Source: Methanocella sp. (GTDB taxonomy: Archaea; Halobacteriota; Methanocellia; Methanocellales; Methanocellaceae). From it: a stretch of 18,163 bases of DNA. Positions 1 to 8,222 of the stretch are shown here, one piece after another (position 1 is the stretch's first letter; every line of letters starts with the position of its first letter). Made by a program: the position numbers and the translations under genes. The stretch spans positions 1-18,163 of the forward strand of contig NZ_DATJPM010000001.1 of assembly GCF_035506375.1 (NCBI RefSeq), given 5' to 3'. The notes beneath the pieces are model-generated. The model was not told where the DNA came from. It did no database searches and was given only the letters and a program-made list of their open reading frames with translations.

Positions 1-1
1 G

Positions 2-262
2 AGCGTCTGGTCCTTTGGCTCGGAGTCGGCGAAAAAAATCGGCCATCCTGCGCCCTACCCGGTCGAGCTACCATCCCGCTGCATCAAGCTCTACACCTTT
101 GAAGGCGACGTCGTCCTGGACCCGTTCATCGGCAGCGGCACCACCGCCGTGGCCGCAAAAATGCTAAACCGCCACTATGTCGGTTATGAAGTTGATAAAG
201 AATATGTGGAGCTGGCCGGGCGCCGGCTTAAAAGCCGCCCCTATAAAATCGAAAGAAAGTAA
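2..262 (+). CDS. DNA methyltransferase (N4/N6 type), C-terminal part only
   Basis: The reading frame is open from the window edge to a TAA at 260-262 and gives 86 residues of the C-terminus. The segment DPFIGSGTTAVAA is the S-adenosylmethionine-binding motif (FxGxG type) of N4-cytosine/N6-adenine DNA methyltransferases. It is followed by RHYVGYEVDKEYVELAGRRL, the usual strand and helix after that motif, where the acidic residue of 'GYEVD' is expected to contact the cofactor. Finding this motif at the C-terminal end means the catalytic (D/S)PPY motif should lie upstream, outside the window, which is the circularly permuted beta-type order. It is the only large plus-strand gene here and converges on gltX. 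Whether it belongs to a restriction-modification system or is an orphan cannot be seen. Target specificity is unknown. Confidence 0.85.
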   Translation, partial: SVWSFGSESAKKIGHPAPYPVELPSRCIKLYTFEGDVVLDPFIGSGTTAVAAKMLNRHYVGYEVDKEYVELAGRRLKSRPYKIERK

Positions 263-310
263 TAAGGTCATCGGAGATAATGCCCTGCATGAAGCCGTCG
301 AAGGAGTCGC

Positions 311-372
311 AAATAAAAATCAGAACAAATCAGCGAAAAGCGAAAACATCGACAGACGATAAAATTGAAAAA
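311..372 (-). terminator. U-rich tracts after gltX (possible terminator region)
   Basis: On the minus strand, just after the gltX TGA, the transcript would carry U5 runs at 372-368 and 319-315 within a T-rich stretch. Archaeal polymerases often terminate at such tracts without a hairpin. The region 263-373 between the convergent methyltransferase and gltX holds no other gene I can support. Confidence 0.3.
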
Positions 373-373
373 G

Positions 374-2086
374 TCAGGGATGCGTGTAATATGCCACGAT
401 GACCCCGTTTATCGAATCGATACGGCAGAACGCGAACCGCTCGAACTGGACGACGTTGTTCAGCTCGTCGTGGATGCCCTGCTCGGCCACGCCGTGGAAC
501 TCGCCGTCAGGCCCCAGCACACGAACGGTAAACCCGTTCGTCGGAGCCCAGTGGATGATCTTCGCGCCCTGCTTCAAAACGGCAAGATCGTTGCCGATGT
601 ACTCCGCCTCCAGCGGGTCAAGCGATGTAACGCGAACATTGTAAAGGTCTTTCAGGCGTAAGATGCTGCCTACATTAATCTGCTCCTTATCCTCTAACGT
701 GACGAGTAATTCGGGGTTATCGCAGACGCAGATCTCCCGGAAGCCGCGCTTGTGATCCAGCGGGTGCAGCGGGGCTCTCGCCGTCGTCTGCGGCGCACCG
801 TTGACCTTGAGTGGAACGGGGTCCTTGACGAAGAAGTACCGGTTCGCCCGCGGGTCCACGATCTTGCGGTTCTCGGCGTACAGCGAGTCCATGCTGAACT
901 CGATATCCGTCTCGGTCACGCCCATGTTCACCATGACATTCCGGATGGCCTCGGGCTCGATGCCCCTGCGCCTGAGCGCGGCGACCGTGGGCAGGTGCGG
1001 GTCGTCCCAGCCGGTGTATTCCCCCGCCTCGATTCCCTTCTTCATGACGCTCGTCGAGAACTTGCCAAAGCCCAGCAGCCGCAATCTGCCCCAGTGGCTT
1101 ACGTGCGGGTACTCCCATCCTAAATACTCGTAGACATAGCGCTGCTTATCCGCAGTCTTCATGAGGTCCTTACCCCGGATGATGTGGGTCACACCCTGAA
1201 AGTGGTCCTCCATGGCAGACTCGAAGTCCAGCATCGGCCAGACGATGTAATTGTCGCCCGTCCTCGGGTGAGGCTCACGCACGATACGGAAAGCGACCCA
1301 GTCCCTCAACGCAGGGTCCTTATGCTTAATATCCGTCTTGATGCGGAGCACGACCTTCTCCTCGAAGTCGCCGTTAAGCATGGCCTTCCAATTCTTCATG
1401 TTCTCTTCGGGCGATGCATTACGGTGAGGGCAGGGCTCGCCCTTATCCTTCAGTTCCTTGAACGAGTCATGGTCGCAGAAACAGACGTAAGCCTTGCCCA
1501 TCTCGATGAGCTTCTCGGCGTACTCGTAGTAGAGTGGGATCCGGTCCGAGGCAATAACGACCTTATCAGGAGGGCAGCCAAGCCACTTCGCCTGGTCGAC
1601 GTACCACTGGTAGGCCTCCAGCATGGGCCGCTTGATGGATGGGTCCGTGTCGTCGAACCGCATGATAAAGACGCCATCGTACATCCGGGCGTACTCATGA
1701 TTCACGATGATGCCCCGGGCATTGCCCAGCGATGGCGGCCCGTTCGGGTTCGGGGCGATGCGCAGCGTGACTTTCTGTCCTGGCTTGACGTTCGATATAT
1801 CCAGTTCCGGGAGACCTTTCCGCGTCTCCTTTTTTACGTGAAGCTCATCGATCAGCTCGGGCGCGATGCCCTGCAGCTTCGCTTTCACCTCATCAGGGGA
1901 CATTTTCCCGACATCTACCAGGACATTATTGATAATGGGCATGAGCTCCTTCGCCTGCGCCTTGAGTTCCGGATGGGTACCCAGCAGTTTACCCATGACC
2001 GCCCCGGCCTGCGGGGCTTTTCCGTATTTGTAGGCGTTCTGGAGCGCCAGCTTTTTAGTGATGAGCTCGATCTCCTGAGTTTCCAT
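374..2086 (-). CDS. gltX: Glutamyl-tRNA synthetase, archaeal type
   Basis: Class I synthetase that charges tRNA-Glu (and in many archaea tRNA-Gln, later corrected by an amidotransferase). At 570 aa it has the usual archaeal length: an N-terminal helical extension of about 100 residues, then the catalytic Rossmann domain with APNPNGPPSLGNARG (residues 111-125), the archaeal version of the HIGH motif, followed by RFDDTDP (143-149). The KMSKS-like loop is FSTSVMKKG (343-351); the lysine often present right after STS is replaced by V347, with K349/K350 two positions on. C202, C204, C219 and H221 may form a zinc site. The C-terminal part is a beta-barrel-like anticodon-binding region. The ATG is supported by an AGGAG sequence at 2096-2100. 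An A/T-rich TATA-like stretch near 2141-2150 could start its transcript. It is downstream of and codirectional with the MFS gene (105 bp gap). Confidence 0.96.
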   Translation of the reverse strand: METQEIELITKKLALQNAYKYGKAPQAGAVMGKLLGTHPELKAQAKELMPIINNVLVDVGKMSPDEVKAKLQGIAPELIDELHVKKETRKGLPELDISNVKPGQKVTLRIAPNPNGPPSLGNARGIIVNHEYARMYDGVFIMRFDDTDPSIKRPMLEAYQWYVDQAKWLGCPPDKVVIASDRIPLYYEYAEKLIEMGKAYVCFCDHDSFKELKDKGEPCPHRNASPEENMKNWKAMLNGDFEEKVVLRIKTDIKHKDPALRDWVAFRIVREPHPRTGDNYIVWPMLDFESAMEDHFQGVTHIIRGKDLMKTADKQRYVYEYLGWEYPHVSHWGRLRLLGFGKFSTSVMKKGIEAGEYTGWDDPHLPTVAALRRRGIEPEAIRNVMVNMGVTETDIEFSMDSLYAENRKIVDPRANRYFFVKDPVPLKVNGAPQTTARAPLHPLDHKRGFREICVCDNPELLVTLEDKEQINVGSILRLKDLYNVRVTSLDPLEAEYIGNDLAVLKQGAKIIHWAPTNGFTVRVLGPDGEFHGVAEQGIHDELNNVVQFERFAFCRIDSINGVIVAYYTHP

Positions 2087-2191
2087 GTAATTATGCTCCT
2101 GTAAGCGTAAAGTGACGGGTACAATATCGCGATAGTAATACTTATTATTTGCTATATCCCTGGGCTTTCATTTTTTTATCGTCGTGGCGCT

Positions 2192-3607
2192 TTATGCCCA
2201 GGAGTTGGCCGACCGCTCTTCCTTGCCCCGTGTTAGCGAAAACAGCCCTGCGATGATCAGAATAATGAGCGAGAGGCCGAAGGCGGCGTCGAGCCCGGTA
2301 AGGAATGCCGGAGTGAGGCCTCCCATCAGCTTCGAGGTGCCCAGGAATACGCTGAAGGCCGTCTCCCGGGACACGAAGGCGGAGGCTGCCGTTATCGAGA
2401 GCACATAGCTCCCCAGCGTCCCGATGTTCGCCATCGTCCTCAGGAGCCCCGACGTGCTCCCGTGGCGGTCGGCCGAGGCGTTGGCCATGACTGCACTGTT
2501 GTTCGCGGGCCAGAACATTGCGCTCCCGATGCCCGAGAAGAGCGACGCCAGCACGACGATATATAGCGGAGTATCGACCCCGAGAGTCATATAAAGGATG
2601 ACTGTTACGCACATCAGCGCGATGCCCAATGTGGCGATGATCCTGGCCCCGAACCTGTCCGCCAGGCCTCCCATGGTCGGCGCCAGGACACTGCTCAATA
2701 TGTAGCCTGGGACCATGAACAGCGCCGCGTCGAGTGGGCTCAGGCCCCGTACACCCTGTAAATATAGTGTCATTAGAAATGCCAGGGAGAGGTAGCCCAT
2801 CGACTGGAAGAACGATGCCAGGATGGAAGAGCGGAGCACTTTGTTCTTAAAGGTGTCGACGTGTATGATAGGGGCCGGTATCCGGCTTTCATACCATATG
2901 AATACGGGTATCAATAGCAGGCCTATGCATACTAAGGCCAGGTTCAACGCGCTGGCCCCAATGCCCACGTAATCGATCAGCCCGATCGATATCAGGCTTA
3001 ACGCGATGCCGAGGAGCGCCATGCCCGCCAGGTCCAGGTCTTCCTTCACGACCGTTGTGTCCTTGAGGTATCTCCTGCTGAAAATGAGGCAGATAATGCC
3101 GATGGGCAGGTTGATGAAAAAGATGAAACGCCAGCCCAGGAAAGTCGTGAGGATCCCGCCCAGGACGATGCCCACCATGGCGCCCACAGTCCAGCTCATG
3201 CTCAAATATCCATAAGCCTTGCCACGCCTCGCGGGCTCGAACGTGTCGGCGACGATGGCCCCGCTGTTCGCCTCCAGCAGGGACCCGCCGACGGCCTGGA
3301 TGGCCCTGGAGAATATCAGGAAAAGCATGCCGGGCGCGAGGCCGCATAGCGCCGAGCCGATGGTGAAGACTACCAGGCCGAGGTTGAACAGCCGGCTCCT
3401 GCCGAACAGGTCGCCGAGCCGGCCCAGCTGCGTCGTCGCTACAGCCACTATGATCAGGTAGATGACGATGACCCAGATGGATTGAGACAGGTTTGCATTG
3501 AGACTCTGGGTTATCGAAGGCAGTGCCAGCAGGACGATGGTGGTGTCGATGGAGCCCATCATCATTCCCATGATGAGAATTAGTAGAATCTTGTTTTCTT
3601 TAAGCAA
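2192..3607 (-). CDS. MFS drug/solute exporter, DHA2 (EmrB/QacA-like) family
   Basis: A 471-aa polytopic membrane protein in which nearly the whole chain is hydrophobic segments, consistent with the 14-helix DHA2 layout. Family motifs are visible: DTTIVLLALPSI in helix 1 (21-32), motif A GRLGDLFGRSR (62-72), SRAIQAVGG (100-108, motif B-like), and the glycine-rich antiporter-type stretch around 141-151 followed by GWRFIFFINLPIG. Such proteins use the proton gradient to expel drugs, dyes or other amphipathic compounds; the substrate cannot be told. The longest start is a TTG with no clear ribosome binding site; the ATG cluster at residues 13-17 is an alternative. A TATA-like box at 3651-3660 would put the transcript start about 22 nt before the TTG. 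No regulator gene is adjacent, although this family often has a divergent one (see the 12-codon ORF at 3766-3804). Confidence 0.9.
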   Translation of the reverse strand: MLKENKILLILIMGMMMGSIDTTIVLLALPSITQSLNANLSQSIWVIVIYLIIVAVATTQLGRLGDLFGRSRLFNLGLVVFTIGSALCGLAPGMLFLIFSRAIQAVGGSLLEANSGAIVADTFEPARRGKAYGYLSMSWTVGAMVGIVLGGILTTFLGWRFIFFINLPIGIICLIFSRRYLKDTTVVKEDLDLAGMALLGIALSLISIGLIDYVGIGASALNLALVCIGLLLIPVFIWYESRIPAPIIHVDTFKNKVLRSSILASFFQSMGYLSLAFLMTLYLQGVRGLSPLDAALFMVPGYILSSVLAPTMGGLADRFGARIIATLGIALMCVTVILYMTLGVDTPLYIVVLASLFSGIGSAMFWPANNSAVMANASADRHGSTSGLLRTMANIGTLGSYVLSITAASAFVSRETAFSVFLGTSKLMGGLTPAFLTGLDAAFGLSLIILIIAGLFSLTRGKEERSANSWA

Positions 3608-3650
3608 TTGATCACGACAGTTAGCGTTATATCACTAATAAATAGCTACG

Positions 3651-3660
3651 GATATAAATA
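3651..3660 (-). promoter_or_regulatory. TATA-like box for the MFS gene
   Basis: The minus strand reads TATTTATATC here, close to the archaeal TATA consensus. A start about 26 nt downstream falls near 3630, about 22 nt before the TTG of the exporter. It is back to back with a plus-strand TATA-like box at 3693-3700. Confidence 0.5.
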
Positions 3661-3692
3661 AAAAACTCTAATCGCCTGCTACATGGCGAATG

Positions 3693-3700
3693 TTTATATA
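3693..3700 (+). promoter_or_regulatory. Plus-strand TATA-like box (divergent from MFS promoter)
   Basis: TTTATATA on the plus strand predicts a transcript starting near 3722. That transcript would run through a GC-richer stretch (3728-3760), a GGTGA site at 3755-3759 and an ATG at 3766. No full-length plus-strand gene follows. Confidence 0.45.
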
Positions 3701-3765
3701 TGGCCAGTTAAAAGGTATCAGTCTATTGGGGATTGCGCTCGAGCAGCCTCCGCGGGTGACTACAT

Positions 3766-3804
3766 ATGAGATTATTCGAAAAAAGTAATTTTGAAAATTT
3801 CTAA
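3766..3804 (+). CDS. 12-codon ORF with promoter and ribosome binding site (leader peptide or gene remnant)
   Basis: ATG to TAA encodes MRLFEKSNFENF. Its signals are better than chance would suggest: a TATA-like box at 3693-3700, a GGTGA Shine-Dalgarno site six bases before the ATG, and a regular stop. It points toward the 3' end of the minus-strand PepSY-like gene, which begins 19 bp further on. It may be the surviving 5' end of a regulator gene once divergent from the exporter, a short leader peptide, or accidental. I do not recognise the peptide. Confidence 0.25.
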   Translation: MRLFEKSNFENF

Positions 3805-3823
3805 TCCGACAACAGCCCCATCC

Positions 3824-4480
3824 TTATCCTAGACTTGAGCTTTGGGTTTTCACGCCACCTGCGCCCACGATTGACTTTCCGATTAGACTGCCCGTCTTTG
3901 CATCGAGACGAATTACATAATAATCATTACCTACAGGGAAGCTCAGGTCCCAGACGCCCGCGTATGGCCCCATATAGCTCAGCTCTGCCGATGCGGGCCC
4001 TGTGGGCGTATATCCTTCTTTATTTAGAATATCATTCGAAAGGGAGATCGCCCTATCGCTATCGATAAGACCGGCAATATCGAGCGTATGGGCTGGGAAG
4101 CTGCCCGGCAAGGTCGTCAGGTTCACTCCGGTTCCGGTGACCTGTACCCCAGCTTTATTAGGGCTTCCCGCATATATTATCGTCCAGACGCCTGATTTTC
4201 CCCCAACGCTCGCCTCTGTCGAGATACTCTCCACCGCGACGGAGCCGCGATTTGTTGACATCCACGTGCTGACGGATTCGCTATTATTGGCAATTTCCAG
4301 TGCAGTAAATGCAGAGACCTGCTCATCCGACGTTAATATCATGGGGGATGGTGTGGGAACAATGGAACCTGTGGGCCTTTGCGCCGACTCCTGAGTTCCA
4401 TTCGTATAGATGATTGCGGCCGAGGCGGCCACCAGGATCACTAGCACTAACGATATCACCAAGTATTCCTTTTTTATCAT
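3824..4480 (-). CDS. Membrane-anchored protein with C-terminal PepSY-like segment
   Basis: A 218-aa protein with a lysine-rich start and one hydrophobic segment (about residues 6-26), so it is anchored with its bulk outside the cell. A Thr/Pro/Ser-rich linker (about 36-48) follows. The last third contains WDLSFPVGNDYYVIRLDAKT (roughly 173-194); the pattern 'tyrosine - valine - x - leucine - D - x - K/x - T - G' resembles the end of PepSY domains, which often act as inhibitors or chaperones of secreted enzymes. The resemblance is by eye and moderate. The start is 11 bp after the stop of the large vWA protein gene, so the two are very likely co-transcribed and may act together at the surface. 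An A6/T6 tract at 3779-3784 might end the minus transcript. Confidence 0.75.
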   Translation of the reverse strand: MIKKEYLVISLVLVILVAASAAIIYTNGTQESAQRPTGSIVPTPSPMILTSDEQVSAFTALEIANNSESVSTWMSTNRGSVAVESISTEASVGGKSGVWTIIYAGSPNKAGVQVTGTGVNLTTLPGSFPAHTLDIAGLIDSDRAISLSNDILNKEGYTPTGPASAELSYMGPYAGVWDLSFPVGNDYYVIRLDAKTGSLIGKSIVGAGGVKTQSSSLG

Positions 4481-4491
4481 TTTTACCCGCC

Positions 4492-7400
4492 CTATATTAG
4501 GATGATCTGCCCCCTGTTATCAGGCACGATTATCACGACGGTATCGTCGTCCGCGTAGATGCCGTCATCCGCATACACCATGACCGTATAATTACCGATA
4601 CTAAGCTGTCCGGCGTTTAACATGTAACGGTAGTTTCCGCTATAATTGCCATCGTCACTGTAGCCGATGATCTGCTGGCTCCCATCCTTCTGGATCATAT
4701 AGATTTTCTGATGATATGTACCGTTTCCGGTGTAATTGACGGTCCACTCGATGGGCTGATACACGGAGTTCAACTCCGACCCCGTCTTAGGTAGCGGACT
4801 GGTGATGTTCACCGATAGGCGCGAGCCGGGCTGCATCATAGTTTTATTCGAGTTGCCATTAACGAACAGGGTTTGACTGCTAAACCATAGGGTATCGTAA
4901 CTGCCGTCATCCCGGATGAAATAGATATAGCTATCGTTCCGGATCGGAGTGACGTTACCGTCCTTAAGGACTTTCAGGCTATAGGTGACGCTCCAGGTAT
5001 CATTCAGCTTGATCGTGCCCGGATTCCAGACGATATTATAGCTATTATTCGAGTCAATATAAGGATAGGGATCGGGATCCATATTGATGACGGTGCCGTT
5101 GGGATAATGCAAGATGCCACTCCCGGGTATATATTGTACATCCGGCGTCCAGGTATTATTCACATTCGTGCAATTGGACAGCAAGTGCATCTCCGTGTAA
5201 TTTGCGACCACTTCCCTGAGATCGCGTGATATGCTCGAATAGACGTCGTTGAGCTGCGCATCCGTATATACCCTGGAATAATTACCACCCGTTATATTAG
5301 CGATCTCGCCGAGGTTCAGGTCATCGGGCATTCCCATGCCAATCGTATATATCGTGATGTTCTGCTGTGCTGCCGTACGGGCCGAAGCTAGGTCCATGTC
5401 TGGTGTCTGGGAATAGCCGTCCGAGAGCAGGATGATGAATTTCCGATTACCGTCTATGTAATACGGCGAGCTAAAGTCGCTGATCGCCCTGTCCAGGCCC
5501 AGGTAAATATTCGTTCCGCCGCTCGCTGCCAGGGAATTGATGGACGATTTGATGATGGAGCGGTTGACACTGTCATCGATCGTCAGGTGCTGCGGGATAC
5601 CGCTGCTCACATTGAACCAGACCACGCCGATCTGGCTGTTCGTCATATTGTCGACGAAGCCATTGGCGGCCACTTTGGCGGCACTATTCTGGTCCGAGGC
5701 CTGGCCTAGCCGCTTAGGCTGCGTCAGGACCATCATATTATAGGGCACGTTACCCATCGCCGCATTATATGCGTAGGAGCCATAGATCCTATAGAGTCCC
5801 TTCTGGGCGTTGTTGAACTTTATTATATTTTCATTCTGCGAGTTCTGGACGTTACTCGAATAGGTATTATCCGTCGAAAATGTATTATTGTCGGGGTCAA
5901 TTACTTTGAGATAATAGTAGCTGCCATACCAGCTATAATTGCGGTAATTCGACGAAAGCATGATCTGAATGGCCCCATCGCCCTCGTAATCGTACGTATC
6001 GATATAATGCCAGTCTCGCGGGTCGACGTTGTGGTCCGACCAGTTCGTATACTGCCAGGGCTGCATATAGCCGGATTCCGGCTTCAGGTCGTAGGGATAT
6101 ATGATACTCGACATCCAGTCCATGCTGCCCGAGGAATCGAATATGAGGGAAATGCTGCTGTTCTGCGGCCGTATCTTCCATCCGATACCCCTTACGGTTA
6201 TGGTGACATTGATCGTGTCGTTCACCGATAGGTTATTGTTCGGCTCGATGGACGATTTTACGCTGAGGAAGGACCGGTTCGTATAATAGATATAGCAGGT
6301 GTCCGATAGCGAGCCGCTCGTCACTCGTATGGGCACACCGATCGTCAGGTCTTCTCCATAAACGCCGTTGTTCAATTTGAACTGAGTCGTAAATTCGCCA
6401 CTAGCCGTCGTATATCCGAGCGACGGGCCGGATATATCGCCGAGCGCCGTATCCAGTGAAGAAATGGCGACTTGCTGTCCACTGATGGGATGGCCCCAGC
6501 TATCCGTTATGATTGTGGTAATATCCGTCTGGTGGACATCGGTCATGCCGGGAGGGGTGAGCACGTCGGAGCTGGCCACCACATACGGGTTCGCAAAGGC
6601 CTTGATGGACGATGGCGGCCCTGCGACATATCTCAGGATCGTCGAGTTAGTGATCGTCGAGTTATTCAAGGCCTGTGTCGACGCTTCGATCGTCACGTCC
6701 TGGACGTAATGGGATGCGCCGATATCGACCCATGCATACCCGTTATTATTCGTCAGCACGCCCACCGAGTTATCCACGTCGCCATTTTTGACCACGGTGA
6801 CATATTTATATTTGACCGGTTTACCATCGTTATCGAGCGCCCGGATCTGGAATGTATAGCCGGTCTGGCCATCCGCATATATGGGCGATGAGGGAATCGA
6901 CGCCAGCGTGAGACGAGTAGCATCGCTTAATATGCCTTCAATGGAAGTGCTTTTTAGCGGCTGATTGCTGAGGGCACTATTACTAACAATGACATTATTG
7001 AATCCCGCCATAGGGCTCATAATGAAGCTAAAGCTTACGGTACCGTTGGCATCCGTAATGCCAGTATATTCTCCAAGATAGGAATTGTCGGGGGCATAGG
7101 CGGCTATCTTGAGCGGCACCCCGACGGCCGGGACATTGCCCGCCAGGTCGTAATACCAGACGGCGACGACCTTCGCATTTGAATCGACCTGGGCGGTAGC
7201 GCCGGGATATCTTAGCAGGAACAAGTTATTTTTCAGCAAAAACGTAACATTCGATGCCAGGGTGGATGCCGAGTAATTGATGCCGCTCGCATCCGCCGTA
7301 ACGTCGACGACCTCGGGTCCGGTAAAGGGGCCGACAACAGTGCTCACAGCACCCGATGCATCGGTGATCATCGAACCTATGGGTATGCCGTCAACGGACA

Positions 7401-7887
7401 TATCGACGGGGACATCTTTTATCGGATTTCCATAGACATCCGCGACCACAGCCTTGACCGAGACCGTCTGGTAGCCATCGGCTATGGCAAAAGCATAGTC
7501 CGGCTTGACGCTTAACGAATTGATCGCGCCCGGGCTTATCCAGAGGGAAACACTGGAAGAGGCACTACCGGACTCGGCAGTAATATTATTATAGCCTGCC
7601 TTCAGCGAGGTGTGGAGCAGGGCCGTGGCATGGCCTGCCCCATCCGTGACGACCGGCGACTGTATCGTTGAAGCGCCGTCCGGCGAAGTAACGCTTAAGT
7701 CGATCGTCTGGCCCGCTAAAGGCCCGCTCATATCACTAAAATAAAGATCGACGTTATAATTGCCATTAACGCTCGGGCTCGCTGGCGAAGTGATGGCTAT
7801 GGTTCCCATCCCCGTGGCTAATACCGGCGCTGCCTGAATAAGTATGATTGTAAAAATAAGAGTTAATATACTAACTCTATTGATCAA
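4492..7887 (-). CDS. Large secreted Ig-like / von Willebrand factor A surface protein
   Basis: A 1131-aa exported protein with a signal peptide at residues 1-25 (hydrophobic, ending near VLA). Residues about 28-545 look like five Ig-like beta domains of the invasin/bacterial Big_1 kind, each with 'D..G.P....V.......G' type elements (e.g. DVYGNPIKDVPV at 150-161). A von Willebrand A domain follows with the metal-binding DSSGS at 584-588, a threonine in GGTN (T792) and LSDG with D823, so the metal site is complete. About 130 residues are inserted between the first strand (584-590) and the first helix (726 on). Residues about 890-1131 form further beta-rich segments. There are many N-x-S/T sequons, and no C-terminal membrane helix or sorting signal is evident. 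The start is TTG, the only usual start codon after the upstream stop at 7903-7905. The role is probably adhesion or binding of a partner protein. Confidence 0.88.
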   Translation of the reverse strand: MINRVSILTLIFTIILIQAAPVLATGMGTIAITSPASPSVNGNYNVDLYFSDMSGPLAGQTIDLSVTSPDGASTIQSPVVTDGAGHATALLHTSLKAGYNNITAESGSASSSVSLWISPGAINSLSVKPDYAFAIADGYQTVSVKAVVADVYGNPIKDVPVDMSVDGIPIGSMITDASGAVSTVVGPFTGPEVVDVTADASGINYSASTLASNVTFLLKNNLFLLRYPGATAQVDSNAKVVAVWYYDLAGNVPAVGVPLKIAAYAPDNSYLGEYTGITDANGTVSFSFIMSPMAGFNNVIVSNSALSNQPLKSTSIEGILSDATRLTLASIPSSPIYADGQTGYTFQIRALDNDGKPVKYKYVTVVKNGDVDNSVGVLTNNNGYAWVDIGASHYVQDVTIEASTQALNNSTITNSTILRYVAGPPSSIKAFANPYVVASSDVLTPPGMTDVHQTDITTIITDSWGHPISGQQVAISSLDTALGDISGPSLGYTTASGEFTTQFKLNNGVYGEDLTIGVPIRVTSGSLSDTCYIYYTNRSFLSVKSSIEPNNNLSVNDTINVTITVRGIGWKIRPQNSSISLIFDSSGSMDWMSSIIYPYDLKPESGYMQPWQYTNWSDHNVDPRDWHYIDTYDYEGDGAIQIMLSSNYRNYSWYGSYYYLKVIDPDNNTFSTDNTYSSNVQNSQNENIIKFNNAQKGLYRIYGSYAYNAAMGNVPYNMMVLTQPKRLGQASDQNSAAKVAANGFVDNMTNSQIGVVWFNVSSGIPQHLTIDDSVNRSIIKSSINSLAASGGTNIYLGLDRAISDFSSPYYIDGNRKFIILLSDGYSQTPDMDLASARTAAQQNITIYTIGMGMPDDLNLGEIANITGGNYSRVYTDAQLNDVYSSISRDLREVVANYTEMHLLSNCTNVNNTWTPDVQYIPGSGILHYPNGTVINMDPDPYPYIDSNNSYNIVWNPGTIKLNDTWSVTYSLKVLKDGNVTPIRNDSYIYFIRDDGSYDTLWFSSQTLFVNGNSNKTMMQPGSRLSVNITSPLPKTGSELNSVYQPIEWTVNYTGNGTYHQKIYMIQKDGSQQIIGYSDDGNYSGNYRYMLNAGQLSIGNYTVMVYADDGIYADDDTVVIIVPDNRGQIILI

Positions 7888-8222
7888 TCTTAATGCCCCC
7901 GTTTATATATCGCTAATTAGTTAAATGGCTTTTAGTTATTAATAATTTGTTATATTTCGACTTTTAGTTCAACACTGCCCTGTTGGGCAATATCGGATAA
8001 AATCGAACACTGTCGAACAGATGGATAGGGGATATCCATTGAGCTTGCCCAAATTAAATGATTAAGCCGGTTAAAATAGCTAATAAAAATAACAATTTTT
8101 AACACTGGAAAAGTTAAACTTTAAAAAAGGCTGGATATAAAAAATTTGACTTCTTATAGATAGATTTAATTTATTCTGGATACCCATGAATTCCTGAATA
8201 GGCTCCGTTTACCCGGTATAAC
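7888..8222. other. 335-bp AT-rich intergenic region with two small palindromes
   Basis: No gene is supported here. It holds an inverted repeat TGCCC-TGTT-GGGCA (7976-7989), a second one ATGGATA-GGGGA-TATCCAT (8021-8039), and a direct repeat TCGAAC (8003-8008 and 8013-8018). They sit just upstream of the proposed vWA promoter, so operator sites are possible; they could also be transcript-end structures of the 86-aa gene. U-rich tracts on the minus strand near 8114-8145 could end that gene's transcript. Confidence 0.5.
7948..7959 (-). promoter_or_regulatory. BRE/TATA-like site upstream of the vWA gene
   Basis: The minus strand reads CGAAA then TATAACA, resembling a BRE followed by a TATA box. 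A start about 26 nt downstream (near 7925) gives a leader of about 38 nt. A second TATA-like stretch at 7901-7911 (ATATATAAAC) would start transcription almost at the TTG and could give a leaderless message; the sequence does not decide between them. Confidence 0.3.

Noticed and set aside
177..362. 61-aa frame overlapping the end of the DNA methyltransferase
   Set aside because: It begins inside the methyltransferase in another frame and shows no domain or ribosome binding site. The methyltransferase frame ends normally at a TAA, so a frameshift is not needed.
1184..2104. 306-aa open frame opposite gltX on the plus strand
   Set aside because: It is antisense to a well-supported glutamyl-tRNA synthetase and is a typical GC-rich mirror frame.
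8021..8065. 14-codon ORF in the vWA upstream region
   Set aside because: It has no ribosome binding site, and its start lies in a palindrome. Nothing else supports it.
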